A stretch of DNA of 64,000 bases from Haloferax sp. Atlit-12N. GTDB taxonomy: Archaea; Halobacteriota; Halobacteria; Halobacteriales; Haloferacaceae. The stretch is from the NCBI RefSeq assembly GCF_003383095.1, contig NZ_PSYW01000002.1, positions 744,001 through 808,000 on the forward strand. The letters are read 5' to 3'. How positions within the stretch are numbered: position 1 is the first letter of the stretch; each line of letters opens with the position of its first letter. Below are positions 51,780-61,073 of this stretch, in pieces. The notes under the pieces were generated by a model that saw nothing but the letters and a program-made list of their open reading frames with translations, was not told where the DNA came from and did not search any database. Both the position numbers and the translations under genes were made by a program.

Positions 51780-52691
51780 TCATTCTTTGATCACCACGCC
51801 GAAGCTCAGCCCGGCGGCGAGGTACTTGTTCACCGCGATGAGGAAGACGACGACCGGCAGAATCATCGCCATCGAGGCCGCGGCGAGCATCCCCCACTCG
51901 ATAGAGCGCGAGCCGATAAACGAGTAGACGAACAGTGTCACCGGGACGGCCTTGAAGTTCGTCAGGACGAGCCCGAACAGGAGCTCGATCCACGCGAAGA
52001 TGAAGCTGATAATCGCGACCGAGAAGATGCCCGGCTTCGCCGCCGGGAGGACGACCTTGCGGAAGCCTTGGAACCGGGTCGCGCCGTCGACGCGGGCGGC
52101 CTCTTCGAGCGTCTCGGGAATGCCGTCGAAGAACGCCTTCATCACCCACACGACGAGCGAGAGGTTGATGCTAACGTACATGAACACCATCCCGATGCGG
52201 CTGTCGAAGAGGTTGAGTTCCCGGAAGATGACGAAAAACGGGATGACGACGGCGATGGGCGGGAGCATCCGCGAGGAGAGAATCCACACGAGCACGTCCC
52301 GCTCCATCGGGATGTCGTACCGCGAGAGGACGTACGCCGCGGGCACGCCGATGAGCAACACGAGCACGACCGACGCCGACACCATGACGACGCTGTTGGC
52401 GAACGCCGCGAGGAACGCGCCGTCCTGTGCGAGTTGGATGTAGTTGTACACCGTCGGCAGGAAGAGCCAATCCGGCGGCAACGCGTTCGCTTCGCCCGGC
52501 GGCTTCAGCGACATCGATGCCAGCCAGTACAGCGGGAACAGCACGACGAACGACCACACCAAGAGGAGGCCGTGTCGGGCGACGCTGACGAGCGTCTCTC
52601 GGGTATCTTTGTCGAGTCGCTGCGACCCGGTGTCGACGGGCGACTGGGACTGGGACTGGGACTGCGTCTGCGACTGGTTCTGGGACGCCAT
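51780..52691 (-). CDS. Sugar ABC transporter permease (MalG type)
   Basis: 303 residues. A Gln/Ser-rich leader (NQSQTQSQSQSQSP) precedes six membrane helices. The EAA loop EEAARVDGATRFQGFRKVVLP contacts the ATPase. Its start codon touches the stop of the other permease (TGATG), so the two are translationally coupled. The SQ repeat leader is low-complexity and may vary in length. Confidence 0.92.
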   Translation of the reverse strand: MASQNQSQTQSQSQSQSPVDTGSQRLDKDTRETLVSVARHGLLLVWSFVVLFPLYWLASMSLKPPGEANALPPDWLFLPTVYNYIQLAQDGAFLAAFANSVVMVSASVVLVLLIGVPAAYVLSRYDIPMERDVLVWILSSRMLPPIAVVIPFFVIFRELNLFDSRIGMVFMYVSINLSLVVWVMKAFFDGIPETLEEAARVDGATRFQGFRKVVLPAAKPGIFSVAIISFIFAWIELLFGLVLTNFKAVPVTLFVYSFIGSRSIEWGMLAAASMAMILPVVVFLIAVNKYLAAGLSFGVVIKE

Positions 52692-53629
52692 CAGTCCCAC
52701 ACCCCCTCGAAGCCGACCTTGGCGATGACGATGTTCGCGATGGCGACGACGAAGACGAGATAGACGACCGCAATCGCGGCCGCCACGCCCGGCGAGTTGT
52801 TGATGAACATCTGTTCGTAGATGTTGATACTCACGAGTTGGGTGGCCGTCCCCGGACCGCCTTGGGTCAGGCCGTAGACGACGCCGAACGTCCGAAAGAG
52901 GTCGATAAGCCGGATGAGCGTGGCGACGAACACCACGGGCTTCATGTACGGGATGACGACGTGGAGATAGCGACGCCACAGCGGCGCGCCGTCGACGCGC
53001 GACGCCTCGATGAGCGTGTCGGGCACCGACGAGAGGCCGGCGTAGAAGATGATGAACATGAACGGCGTCCAGTTCCACGTGTCGAGGAGCACCACCGTCA
53101 ACAGCGGAATCTCAGAGAGGAACGCCGGGGCTGCGAAGGGCGTCGTCGCCTCGATGAGATAGGGGATGACCCCGATTTCGCTGTTCAGCATGATGCGACC
53201 GATGGTCGCAAGCGAGACGGGCGCGACGGCCATCGGGATGATAAACAGCACTCGATAGAACGACTGCAGTCGCTCGGACTCCACGCCGGCGACGAGCGCG
53301 GCGAGGCCGAACCCGAGGACGCTCTCGAGGGCGAGCGCGCTGACGACGACGGTCACCGTGATGACAAACGAGTGCAGCGCGCCGCCGCGGCCGAACGCCG
53401 TCTCGTAGTTCTGCAGGCCGACGAACTCGGCCGCGAAGATGTTGAACGTGGGCTCTTCGATGACGCTGAGATAGAGGTCGTACGCACCGGGGAAGAAGGT
53501 GATAAGCACCATCACCAGCACCATCGGTGCGATGAACCAGTACGGGAGGTAGTCGTTCCACAGCGCCCGCAGCCTGGCGACCCCCGTCTCGCTCGTCGTC
53601 GTCGTTTCGGTCTGTGTTTGCGTGCTCAT
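52691..53629 (-). CDS. Sugar ABC transporter permease (MalF type)
   Basis: 312 residues from ATG 53629; the earlier in-frame start at 53659 is less likely because it overlaps the binding-protein gene. Six membrane helices, with the EAA loop IEASRVDGAPLWRRYLHVVIP. A Thr/Gln-rich N-terminus (TQTQTETTTTSETG) lies before the first helix. It pairs with the downstream MalG-type permease to form the channel. Confidence 0.92.
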   Translation of the reverse strand: MSTQTQTETTTTSETGVARLRALWNDYLPYWFIAPMVLVMVLITFFPGAYDLYLSVIEEPTFNIFAAEFVGLQNYETAFGRGGALHSFVITVTVVVSALALESVLGFGLAALVAGVESERLQSFYRVLFIIPMAVAPVSLATIGRIMLNSEIGVIPYLIEATTPFAAPAFLSEIPLLTVVLLDTWNWTPFMFIIFYAGLSSVPDTLIEASRVDGAPLWRRYLHVVIPYMKPVVFVATLIRLIDLFRTFGVVYGLTQGGPGTATQLVSINIYEQMFINNSPGVAAAIAVVYLVFVVAIANIVIAKVGFEGVWD

Positions 53630-53633
53630 AGCG

Positions 53634-55073
53634 TCACTCGCTGTAGATCTCCTCTGCAATCTCCGCGGCCGACGTCATCGCGGCCTCGGCGGACTTTTGG
53701 CCCGCGAGCGCCCGCTGGAGTTCCTCGGAGTAGCGCTGTCCCCATTCGGGGTACTTCCGGTCGAACGGGTCCGGAGACGCCGACTGGAGCGATTCGAGCG
53801 TCACCTGCGCGAACTCCTCGCCGACCTGCGAGCGGAACTCGTCGTTCTCCCAGACCGACTGGCGGACGGAGAAGGCGGCGTCGCTGTGGAGGTGCATCCA
53901 CGTGTTCGTCGGTTCCGAGGTCGCCCAGAGCATGAACAGGAACGCCTGTTTCGAGTTGGCCGCGTTCTTCGACGTCGAAATCTGCCAGTTGTACGCGTTG
54001 GGTGCGAACTCGCCGTCGGCCGGCTTCGGAACCTTCGCGATGCCGACGGTGTCGGAAATCGACGACTCCGAGCCGGTCAGGCCGGGCCAAAACAGGTTCG
54101 CGTCGGCGACGATGTGACCCGCGCGGCCCTCCTGCATCGTCGAGAGCACGTCGGACCACGACTGCGTGGACGCGCCGTCAGCGCCGTAGTCCCGCAGGAG
54201 GTTCGTGTACCACGTCGCCGCGTCGATGACGCCCGACGAGTCGAGGCCGGAGTCAGTCGGGAACTCCGTCCAGAGCGACGAGCCCATCTCGCGGAGGAAC
54301 GTGTTCAGGATGTAGATGTTCATCCCGTAGCCCTTCTGGCCGCGGCCGACAGTACCGACGACGTCCGACTCGTTTTCGTGGATCGTCTGGGCGTTCCGTC
54401 GGAACTCCTCGAGCGTCTCTGCGACTTCGAGGTCGTGTTTCTCGTAGAGGTCGGTCCGGTAGAACTGGGTCTGCACTTCGACGGTGATGGGCAGGCCGGT
54501 CCAGTCGTCGCTGAAGCCGCCGCCGTGGGCCTGCCATCGCGACGCCTCGAAGAGGTCGTCGGGCTGGTACCAGGCTTCGTCGTACAGGCTCTCGTCTTCG
54601 AAGTAGGGGTCGAGCGGCTGGAGCCAGCCTTCGTTTCGGTACTGGTTGACCACCTGGTCCATGAAGAAGACGTCGAACTGGCCAGCGCCGGTACTCACGT
54701 CGGTCTGGCGCTTCGTCCGAAACTGGTTTTCGGGGAGGATGTTCCAGACGACGTCGATGCCGGTGAGTTCCTCGAAGACGGGGATTGCCGGCTTGATGGC
54801 CGAGACCCACGGGTGCTGGACGGCACCGATGTTGATTTGGGAGCCCTCGAACTGCGCCCAGTCGATGTCGGCGTCGTACTCGCTGAGCGGGATGACGGGT
54901 TCGGACGACGACGCCTCGGTCGAGGTGTCGCCGTCGGTGCTCCCTCCGCCGTCAGTCGAGCCGCCGCTGTTCTGTGCCTGTTCGCCGCCGCGGGTACAGC
55001 CGGCGAGGCCGCCGAGGAGACCCGCTGCTGCTGCCGTCTTGATGAAACGTCGTCGGTTGTGGTCGTTCGTCAT
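53634..55073 (-). CDS. Tat lipoprotein sugar-binding protein of the ABC importer
   Basis: 479 residues from ATG 55073. The signal NRRRFIKTAAAAGLLGGLAGC carries RR and a lipobox Cys. A Gly/Ser/Thr/Asp-rich linker follows, then a family 1 solute-binding domain (FEELTGIDVVWNILPENQFRT; GWLQPLDPYFEDE; WTGLPITVEVQTQFYRTDLY). The much longer open frame to 55892 is an out-of-frame shadow of the dehydrogenase gene and is rejected. First transporter gene in the operon. Confidence 0.92.
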   Translation of the reverse strand: MTNDHNRRRFIKTAAAAGLLGGLAGCTRGGEQAQNSGGSTDGGGSTDGDTSTEASSSEPVIPLSEYDADIDWAQFEGSQINIGAVQHPWVSAIKPAIPVFEELTGIDVVWNILPENQFRTKRQTDVSTGAGQFDVFFMDQVVNQYRNEGWLQPLDPYFEDESLYDEAWYQPDDLFEASRWQAHGGGFSDDWTGLPITVEVQTQFYRTDLYEKHDLEVAETLEEFRRNAQTIHENESDVVGTVGRGQKGYGMNIYILNTFLREMGSSLWTEFPTDSGLDSSGVIDAATWYTNLLRDYGADGASTQSWSDVLSTMQEGRAGHIVADANLFWPGLTGSESSISDTVGIAKVPKPADGEFAPNAYNWQISTSKNAANSKQAFLFMLWATSEPTNTWMHLHSDAAFSVRQSVWENDEFRSQVGEEFAQVTLESLQSASPDPFDRKYPEWGQRYSEELQRALAGQKSAEAAMTSAAEIAEEIYSE

Positions 55074-55126
55074 TGGTAGTGCTGTGGTGTGTGGTGTGTC
55101 TGAGTGGTCAGTCGCGTCGTGTCGCG

Positions 55127-56152
55127 TCACCGGGCCGGGTAGATAATCTTCTTCAGCCCGCGGTTGTCCTCCATCTGGTCGAACGCGGTTTCGAGGCCAG
55201 CGAGACCGAACTCGTCGGTGACGAGTGTGTCCACGTCGATACGGCCGTTCTGGAGCAGTCGCACCGCTCGCGCGAACGTGTCCGGCGTGAGCGAGTAGCT
55301 CGCAACGAGCTCGCGTTCCTCGAAAAACAGCTCGTACGGCGAGAGTTCGATCGTCGCGTCGGTCGGGGGGACGCCGAAGATGAGCGTCCGGCCACCCGGC
55401 CCGGTGAGCGACTGCGCCTGCGCGATGGTCTGGGGGAGGCCGACGGCCTCGACCGCGATGTCGACGTCGCCGACGAGGTTCGGAATCACCGTCGTCGGGT
55501 CCGTGACGGTCGGGTCGATGGTGTGGTCGGCACCGACCGACTTCGCCACCGCTCGACGCTCGTCGACGGGTTCGGAGACGACGATAGTCCCCGCACCGCT
55601 CGCCCGGAGCGCCTGGACGAGAAGCAGGCCGATGAAGCCCGCGCCGACCACGACGACCGTCTCGCCGCTCGTCAGGTCGACCTGGTCGACGCCGTTGATG
55701 ACGCAGCCGAGGGGTTCGGCGAACGCGGCCGTCCGGTAGTCGAGGTCGCCAATGGATTCGACGTTGCCGACGGGGACGGCCGCGTACTCCGCGAACGCGC
55801 CGTCGATGACGTGTTTCGCTGCCCCGCCGAGCGAAGTGAGGTCGTGACAGAGGTTCTCCCGGCCGGCCTTGCAGGCGCGACACTCGTGGCACGGCACCGA
55901 CGGGTTGATAGCGACCCGGTCGCCCACCCCGTAGGCGTCGACGTCCGACCCGACATCGACGACTTCGCCCGCGCTCTCGTGGCCGGGGACCGTCGGGAAC
56001 TCGACGTCGAGGTTGCCGTGGTACATGTGCAGGTCGGTCGTACAGACCCCACAGGCGTGTATCTCGACCAGCACCTCGTCCGCGTCGGGGCGCGGTTTCG
56101 CTGTGTCGGTGATCGCTACCGTGTGGGTATCCGTCAGTTGGGCAGATTTCAT
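55127..56152 (-). CDS. Zinc-dependent sugar/alcohol dehydrogenase (MDR family)
   Basis: 341 residues from ATG 56152. Catalytic zinc ligands in HACGVCTTDLHMYHG and GHESAGEVVDVG; structural zinc in PCHECRACKAGRENLC (four Cys); Rossmann motif VVVGAGFIGLLLVQ. It oxidises a sugar or sugar alcohol with NAD(P). Placed before the importer genes and the sugar-acid dehydratase, it likely performs the first oxidation of the imported sugar, e.g. galactose or a pentose to the lactone (inference). Confidence 0.88.
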   Translation of the reverse strand: MKSAQLTDTHTVAITDTAKPRPDADEVLVEIHACGVCTTDLHMYHGNLDVEFPTVPGHESAGEVVDVGSDVDAYGVGDRVAINPSVPCHECRACKAGRENLCHDLTSLGGAAKHVIDGAFAEYAAVPVGNVESIGDLDYRTAAFAEPLGCVINGVDQVDLTSGETVVVVGAGFIGLLLVQALRASGAGTIVVSEPVDERRAVAKSVGADHTIDPTVTDPTTVIPNLVGDVDIAVEAVGLPQTIAQAQSLTGPGGRTLIFGVPPTDATIELSPYELFFEERELVASYSLTPDTFARAVRLLQNGRIDVDTLVTDEFGLAGLETAFDQMEDNRGLKKIIYPAR

Positions 56153-56243
56153 TGGTTCGACCGTGACAATCCGTTCAAAAACTGATTGATAAAACCCCAT
56201 GGCCGGAATCGAAGCCGCTCGTTTAGAGAGCCATACTACCAAA

Positions 56244-56331
56244 AATCGGCCGATTCAGATTGTTCTGCAGAGCAAAACGAGGTAGCTATTGCCGACCATT
56301 TGTTGTATAAGCTATAATAATTAACAATTAT
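56244..56331. promoter_or_regulatory. Two palindromes in the divergent promoter of the sugar operon
   Basis: AATCGGCCGATT at 56244-56255 and ATAATT-AAC-AATTAT at 56317-56331 are both perfect. They lie between the dehydrogenase start (56152) and the IclR-type start (56421). The first is closer to the operon, the second to the regulator gene. Either may bind the IclR-type protein. Confidence 0.45.
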
Positions 56332-56420
56332 GCGCGTGCTGGAGCGTGTGTGGGCTGGGCCGTCGTTCTGCTCTGAAAAACAAATTCTATATAGGTGTGA
56401 TAGTACGTAGCACTACAGAG

Positions 56421-57179
56421 ATGACGGGGACAACGACGGTCGACGCGACGATGAACTCGTTTCGCATCCTCGAGCGACTGGTCGCGTCAGACGAGGCGCT
56501 CGGCGTCACCGAACTCGCGGCCGACGTCGGGCTCTCGAAGGGCGTCGTGCACACGCACCTCAACACGCTCTCGGAACTCGGCTACGTGACGAAGCGAGAC
56601 CGGAAGTATCTCGCGTCGATGGGGCTGTTAGCCCTCGGTGAGGAGGTCCGGTCGCATCTCGGCGTGTTCACCGCCGCGAGACAGCATCTCGACAACTTGG
56701 CGCGGGTCACCGGCGAGGTTTCGACGCTGTTCGTCGAGGAAGACGGCGTCGGCATCTGCGCGTACATGGCTCACGGGCCGAACGACTGGACGCCCGAGTA
56801 CGCGTGTGGAACCCGCATCCCGCTCCACGTCACGGCCCCCGGCAAGGCCATGCTCGCGTCGCTCGGCCGCGAGCGCGTCGACGATATCCTCGACGAACAC
56901 GGCCTCGATGCACAGACGGCTGAGACGATTACCGACCGGAACGTGCTTCGGGGCGAACTCCGGACGATTCGCGAGAACGGGATTTCGTTTTGCAGAGAAG
57001 AACAATCTGCGGGGGTCATCGGGGTGGGAACGTCCATCGCCCTGACTGAGCGCGCGCCAGCGGCGGCCATCGGGGTCTGTGGACCGTCGAGTCGACTCAC
57101 CGGCCGGTATCTCGAAGAGGACATCACCGGGCAGGTCATCAGCACCGCGAAATCGATTCAGGTCGAACTGACGCGGTGA
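56421..57179 (+). CDS. IclR-family regulator of the sugar operon
   Basis: 252 residues from ATG 56421. Residues 10-65 form the winged helix (NSFRILERLVASDEALGVTELAADVGLSKGVVHTHLNTLSELGYV). The rest is the GAF-like effector domain ending in ENGISFCREEQSAGVIGVGT and AAIGVCGPSSRLTGRYLEED. It is transcribed divergently from the operon. In haloarchaea such IclR proteins activate pentose and galactose catabolic genes; the same role is likely here. Confidence 0.9.
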   Translation: MTGTTTVDATMNSFRILERLVASDEALGVTELAADVGLSKGVVHTHLNTLSELGYVTKRDRKYLASMGLLALGEEVRSHLGVFTAARQHLDNLARVTGEVSTLFVEEDGVGICAYMAHGPNDWTPEYACGTRIPLHVTAPGKAMLASLGRERVDDILDEHGLDAQTAETITDRNVLRGELRTIRENGISFCREEQSAGVIGVGTSIALTERAPAAAIGVCGPSSRLTGRYLEEDITGQVISTAKSIQVELTR

Positions 57180-57226
57180 GTCGTGTGGGTTGGAGGTGAC
57201 GCTGCGCGCTCACCCCGGCGACGCGC

Positions 57227-58477
57227 CTACAGGTTTTCGCCCGCGACGACTTCCTCGACTCGCCCGTGGTCGAACAACTGTTCGTCGGCCCCGAAGTCGG
57301 GGTAGTCGTCGCCGTCCTCGTAGGTCGGCCAGTCGCCGAACTGGTCGGGGTACAGCTGTTTGGCCGTCATCTCGGTCTGGAACAGGTTCATCAGCGGCCC
57401 CTGCCACCGGGTCCCCTGCGGGTAGACGCGGTCGTTCTGGACGGCGGCCAGTTCGCGGCCGACCGGGTCGTCCTTGAGGTTCTGTTTCAGCCCGTCGAAG
57501 TCGAACGTCTCGGTGACCGTCCACAGCGCGAGAATCACGTCGGGGTCGGCCTCGAGAAGCGCCTCCATGTCGACCTCCTGGAACGGCCCCGTGAACTCCT
57601 CGTCGCCGAAGGCGTCGACCGCGCCGAGCGGCCGGGTGTGGGCGTTCCAGTAGCCGGGCGCGTTCAGGCGAAGGAGGTAGATGCTCGAGAGGTCAGTCGA
57701 GATAGAGAGGTACGCGGCGGTCGGGCGCTCGGACTCCGGCGGCAGGCCGTCTTCGATGGTAGTGAGCTGGTCGTCACGGACGGACTGGAGCGCCTCGTAG
57801 CGCTCGCGCTCGCCGTACAGCGACCCGACGCGCTCGAACAGGTCCCAGAGGTCGTAGTACTCGTAGCCGTCGGCCCACTCCTCCGGGGGCGCGGAGTTGA
57901 AGTTGCTGTAGTAGTTGCCGAACCACGGGCCGATGTTGTCCGCGACCTCGTCGATGTCGGCTTGGTTCCAGTTGTCCTGCGTGGACACCCACGCGGGGTC
58001 GACGAGGTGGAGGTCGCTGTCGAGTTCGTACAGCCGCTCTTTCGTGAAGCCGTACTCGCCCGCCGCGTCGGCCCACTCGATTTCGAAGTCGTCGAAGCCG
58101 GCGGTGAAGTATTCGAGGCCCGCGACGGTGCCGTCCCACCAGAGGTTGTTCACGGTGTCGCCCTGCCCGAGCGCGCTCGCCATGTCCGGGAACCACGGGA
58201 AGTGGGTGAACACATTCGTCGGCGGTTCGTCCAGCGTGACCGTCCCGACCGGCGATAACTCGGCCGTGTAGCCCGGGTCGTCCGTCGCAGTTTCGGTCGC
58301 CGTCTCGGTGGCCTCCGTCTCGGTTTCGGTCGCCATGGCGGTCTCAGTCGCCGTCGTCGTCGCATCGTCGCCCGACTGCCCGGCGCATCCCGCAAGCACC
58401 CCACCACCGAGGAGCGCGCCACCGTACGTCAGGTAGTCTCTCCGCGTCGGCCCCGCGTTCTCGTCGGTCTCTTTCAT
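57227..58477 (-). CDS. Tat lipoprotein siderophore-binding protein
   Basis: 416 residues from ATG 58477. The signal TRRDYLTYGGALLGGGVLAGC has RR and a lipobox Cys; a Thr/Glu-rich linker follows. The FepB/BtuF-type fold shows as VTLDEPPTNVFTHFPWFPDM, then ERLYELDSDLHLVDP and RLNAPGYWNAHTRPLGAVDAFGD. It captures an iron siderophore for an ABC importer, but no permease or ATPase gene is adjacent. The iron-box palindrome lies immediately before the start. A GTG 5 codons upstream lies within the box and is rejected. Confidence 0.85.
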   Translation of the reverse strand: MKETDENAGPTRRDYLTYGGALLGGGVLAGCAGQSGDDATTTATETAMATETETEATETATETATDDPGYTAELSPVGTVTLDEPPTNVFTHFPWFPDMASALGQGDTVNNLWWDGTVAGLEYFTAGFDDFEIEWADAAGEYGFTKERLYELDSDLHLVDPAWVSTQDNWNQADIDEVADNIGPWFGNYYSNFNSAPPEEWADGYEYYDLWDLFERVGSLYGERERYEALQSVRDDQLTTIEDGLPPESERPTAAYLSISTDLSSIYLLRLNAPGYWNAHTRPLGAVDAFGDEEFTGPFQEVDMEALLEADPDVILALWTVTETFDFDGLKQNLKDDPVGRELAAVQNDRVYPQGTRWQGPLMNLFQTEMTAKQLYPDQFGDWPTYEDGDDYPDFGADEQLFDHGRVEEVVAGENL

Positions 58478-58482
58478 ACGAA

Positions 58483-58533
58483 TTAGGCCCACCTAAACCA
58501 ATATAGATGCTTCGAAGTTTAGGTCGGGCTAAA
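58483..58533. promoter_or_regulatory. Two iron-box-like sites flanking the TATA box
   Basis: TTAGG-CCCA-CCTAA at 58483-58496 and a weaker TTTAG...CTAAA at 58518-58533 flank an A/T-rich TATA-like element (CTATATTG on the minus strand) about 27 bases before the ATG. The same TTAGG-N4-CCTAA pattern occurs before the second siderophore-binding gene. DtxR/SirR/Idr-type repressors of haloarchaea bind such sites. Confidence 0.7.
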
Positions 58534-58561
58534 GATTACTGACACGAGCCGAACAGTCGGT

Positions 58562-59773
58562 TTACGACACCTCTCCGGTGATGATGTCAGCGACGCGCTG
58601 GTGGTCGAACAGCTGTGCGTCCTCGTCGTGAAGCGTCTCGATATCATCCCACGCGCCGAACTGCTCGGGGTAGAACTGCTTGGCCGCAATTTCGGTCTGG
58701 ATGAGGTTGATGATCGGCCCCTGATACGACGTGCCGCCGCGGTAGAGACGGTCGTTTTGCACCGCGGTGAGCTGCTGGCCGAGTGGGTGGTCGCGAAGCT
58801 GCTCCATCCGCGTCTCGAACTCGCTGTGCGAGAGACTGGCGAAGCCGTACGGGAAGACCAGGATGTCCGGGTCGGCTTCGAGCAACTGTTCGTAGTCCCA
58901 ACTCGCGTAGCTCCCGTCGATGTGGGGACCGAATCCGTCGACGATTCCGAGGTCCTGGTACTGCTTTTTCCCGTTGCCGGCACCGATGGGATACGCGTCG
59001 AGCGACCCTTCCGAGAAGTCGGAGAACGACGAGATGAGGCCGATTTCGGGGCGTTCGCGCTCCGGGGGAAGGTTCGTCTGGAGGTCCGCGATGAACGTGT
59101 CGTGGACCGACCGTATCCCCTCGTAGCGCTCTCGTTCTTGGAATACTTCGGCGACCTTCTCGAACGCCTCGTACAGCGAGTAGTACTCGTAGTCGTGCCA
59201 GTCCTGGCCGTGCCGCCGAATGTAGTTGCCGACGACCGGACCGACGTTCGATACGATTTCGTCGAAGTCCGCGGCCGAAAAGCCGTCGTGTTTCAGGCTG
59301 ACGAAGTGGGGGTCGAGCAGATGCACGTCGGCGTCGAGTTCGTAGAACACCTCTTTGTCGAACGTCCCCGACGAGAGCTGACGAACGCTGTCGAACGACA
59401 CGTCGACGCCGGGGAGGGTGTCGTAGAACTGCAGCGGCCAGCCGTCGCGGTAGACGAGCGCCTGCAGCGAATCGAGTTTGCCGAGGGCGATTCCCATGTC
59501 GCCGTAGTTGCTGTAGTACGCCATCCACGTCTCCGGAACGGCGTCGAACTCGACGTCACCGGCGGGAGCCATCGTCACCGTGTACGACGTGTCTTCCGGC
59601 GTGGCCGTCTCGGTTGCCGTCGATGTCGCGGTCTGCGTTCCGGTCTCAGTCTGCGTCGCGGTCGAGTCGCGCTGCGAACAGCCGGCAAGTAACCCGCCGC
59701 CGATGATTGCGCCACCGTACTTCACGTAGTCTCGCCGCGTCGGAGCGTCGCGTCCGTTGCCATCACTTGACAT
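58562..59773 (-). CDS. Second Tat lipoprotein siderophore-binding protein
   Basis: 403 residues. Tat lipoprotein signal (TRRDYVKYGGAIIGGGLLAGC), Thr-rich linker, then a periplasmic-binding fold: VFYELDADVHLLDPHFVSLK, IGLISSFSDFSEGSLDAYPI, ADPDILVFPYGFA, NDRLYRGGTSYQGPIINLIQ. It is clearly a paralogue of the gene downstream (shared signal, RLYRGGT/RVYPQGT and the C-terminal QLFDH). Each has its own promoter and iron box, so they may bind different siderophores. Confidence 0.85.
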   Translation of the reverse strand: MSSDGNGRDAPTRRDYVKYGGAIIGGGLLAGCSQRDSTATQTETGTQTATSTATETATPEDTSYTVTMAPAGDVEFDAVPETWMAYYSNYGDMGIALGKLDSLQALVYRDGWPLQFYDTLPGVDVSFDSVRQLSSGTFDKEVFYELDADVHLLDPHFVSLKHDGFSAADFDEIVSNVGPVVGNYIRRHGQDWHDYEYYSLYEAFEKVAEVFQERERYEGIRSVHDTFIADLQTNLPPERERPEIGLISSFSDFSEGSLDAYPIGAGNGKKQYQDLGIVDGFGPHIDGSYASWDYEQLLEADPDILVFPYGFASLSHSEFETRMEQLRDHPLGQQLTAVQNDRLYRGGTSYQGPIINLIQTEIAAKQFYPEQFGAWDDIETLHDEDAQLFDHQRVADIITGEVS

Positions 59774-59778
59774 TCGTT

Positions 59779-59794
59779 TTTAGGCTAGCCTAAA
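59779..59794. promoter_or_regulatory. Perfect iron-box palindrome
   Basis: TTTAGGCTAGCCTAAA is a perfect 16-base palindrome located 6 bases before the start of the second siderophore-binding gene. An A/T-rich TATA-like element (ATAATC/ATATAA) lies just upstream at about 59796-59804. Best candidate for iron-dependent repression by a DtxR-family protein. Confidence 0.75.
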
Positions 59795-59933
59795 TCAATA
59801 TAATCACTTCGGTTCCGCGATGTTGACCGCCGCTGCTGTCGCGTCCCACCCGGCGCGGCCGCTCGACGCGTGTTCGACATCGACTCTCAGTTGGGGGTGT
59901 CGGCCCGACGATGCCCGGCGGCGAAGCCGTGCG

Positions 59934-60947
59934 TTACGGTTCGGACACGCCGACGACCTGCTTGCCGATGTTGTCGCCGGAGAACAGGCCGAGGAACGCA
60001 TCGGGCGCGTTCTCCAGGCCGTCGACGACCGTCTCGCGGTGTTCGAGGTCGCCCGAGGCAACCCACGAGCCGAGTTGCTCGCTGGCCTGGCCGAATCGGG
60101 TGGCGTAGTCGCTGACGAGCAGTCCCTGAACCTTCGCCCGCGGCGCGATGAGTTGCGGGAGCTTTCGCGGCCCGGTCGGCACGCCCTCGTCGTTGTAGTG
60201 AGCAATCTGCCCGCAGACAGCGACGCGGGCGTCGAGGTTCAACTTCGTGAACACCGCGTCGGTGATGGGGCCGCCGACGTTGTCGAAGTACACGTCTACC
60301 CCGTCGGGCGCGGCCTCGTCGAGCGCCGCACGGTAGTCGTCGACCGCCTTGTAGTTGATTGCGGCGTCGAAGCCGAGGTCGTCGGTGAGCCACGACACCT
60401 TCTCGTCGGAGCCGGCGAAGCCGACAACGCGACAACCGTTGAACTTCGCAATCTGGCCGACGACGGAGCCAACTGCACCGGCCGCGCCGGACACGACGAC
60501 CGTCTCGCCGGGCGAGGGGTCACCCACCTCAAGCAGGCCGAAGTACGCCGTCCGGCCGGGCATCCCGAGCACGCCGAGATAGGCGGGGAGGTCCGCGACG
60601 GATGGGTCGACGGGCGCGACGTTGTCGGCGTCGAGGACGGTGTAGTCGGCCCACGTCCCGTTGCCGGTCACGAGGTCGCCGGTATCGTACGCCTCGCTCT
60701 CGCTTTCGACGACTTCGCCGACGACGCCGCCCTGCAGCGGCTCGCCGACCGACCACGGTTCGGCGTACGACTCCGCGTCCCGCATCCGCCCGCGCATGTA
60801 CGGGTCGACAGAGAGGTATCGCACGCGCACGAGGAGCTCCCCGTGTCGCGGCTCCGGGAGGTCGCCCTCGCGGATTTCGAAACTGTCCATGTCCGGTTCG
60901 CCCTCGGGGCGCTCGGCAAAAATCCACTCGCGGTTCGTATCGCGCAT
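59934..60947 (-). CDS. NADP-dependent oxidoreductase (zinc-free MDR, CurA/YncB type)
   Basis: 337 residues. RVRYLSVDPYMRGRMRD and the nucleotide-binding ETVVVSGAAGAVGSVVGQIAKF, together with GSDEKVSWLTDDLGFDAAINYK and VDVYFDNVGGPITDAVF, identify the leukotriene-B4 dehydrogenase/CurA branch. No structural zinc Cys set is present. It reduces an activated double bond (enone or quinone) using NADPH. It stands alone between the iron genes and the signalling group. Confidence 0.9.
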   Translation of the reverse strand: MRDTNREWIFAERPEGEPDMDSFEIREGDLPEPRHGELLVRVRYLSVDPYMRGRMRDAESYAEPWSVGEPLQGGVVGEVVESESEAYDTGDLVTGNGTWADYTVLDADNVAPVDPSVADLPAYLGVLGMPGRTAYFGLLEVGDPSPGETVVVSGAAGAVGSVVGQIAKFNGCRVVGFAGSDEKVSWLTDDLGFDAAINYKAVDDYRAALDEAAPDGVDVYFDNVGGPITDAVFTKLNLDARVAVCGQIAHYNDEGVPTGPRKLPQLIAPRAKVQGLLVSDYATRFGQASEQLGSWVASGDLEHRETVVDGLENAPDAFLGLFSGDNIGKQVVGVSEP

Positions 60948-61073
60948 ACCCGAACACCGACCCGCGACGGTAACGACGGTGTTGTTTCCAGCAGCACCGT
61001 CCGGTTCGGCGGGGCGGTGTTGGGTGGCGAGGAACGGTCTGTCGTTTTGCGCTGTCTGTGCGCGGAGCGGACG

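Noticed and set aside
53622-55079. Long plus-strand frame (485 codons) opposite the sugar-binding protein
   Set aside because: Typical antisense frame in GC-rich haloarchaeal DNA; no domain, and the opposite strand is certain.
53634-55892. 752-codon frame through the sugar-binding protein gene
   Set aside because: The part upstream of 55073 is an out-of-frame, Arg-rich reading of the dehydrogenase gene; the Tat signal fixes the start at 55073.
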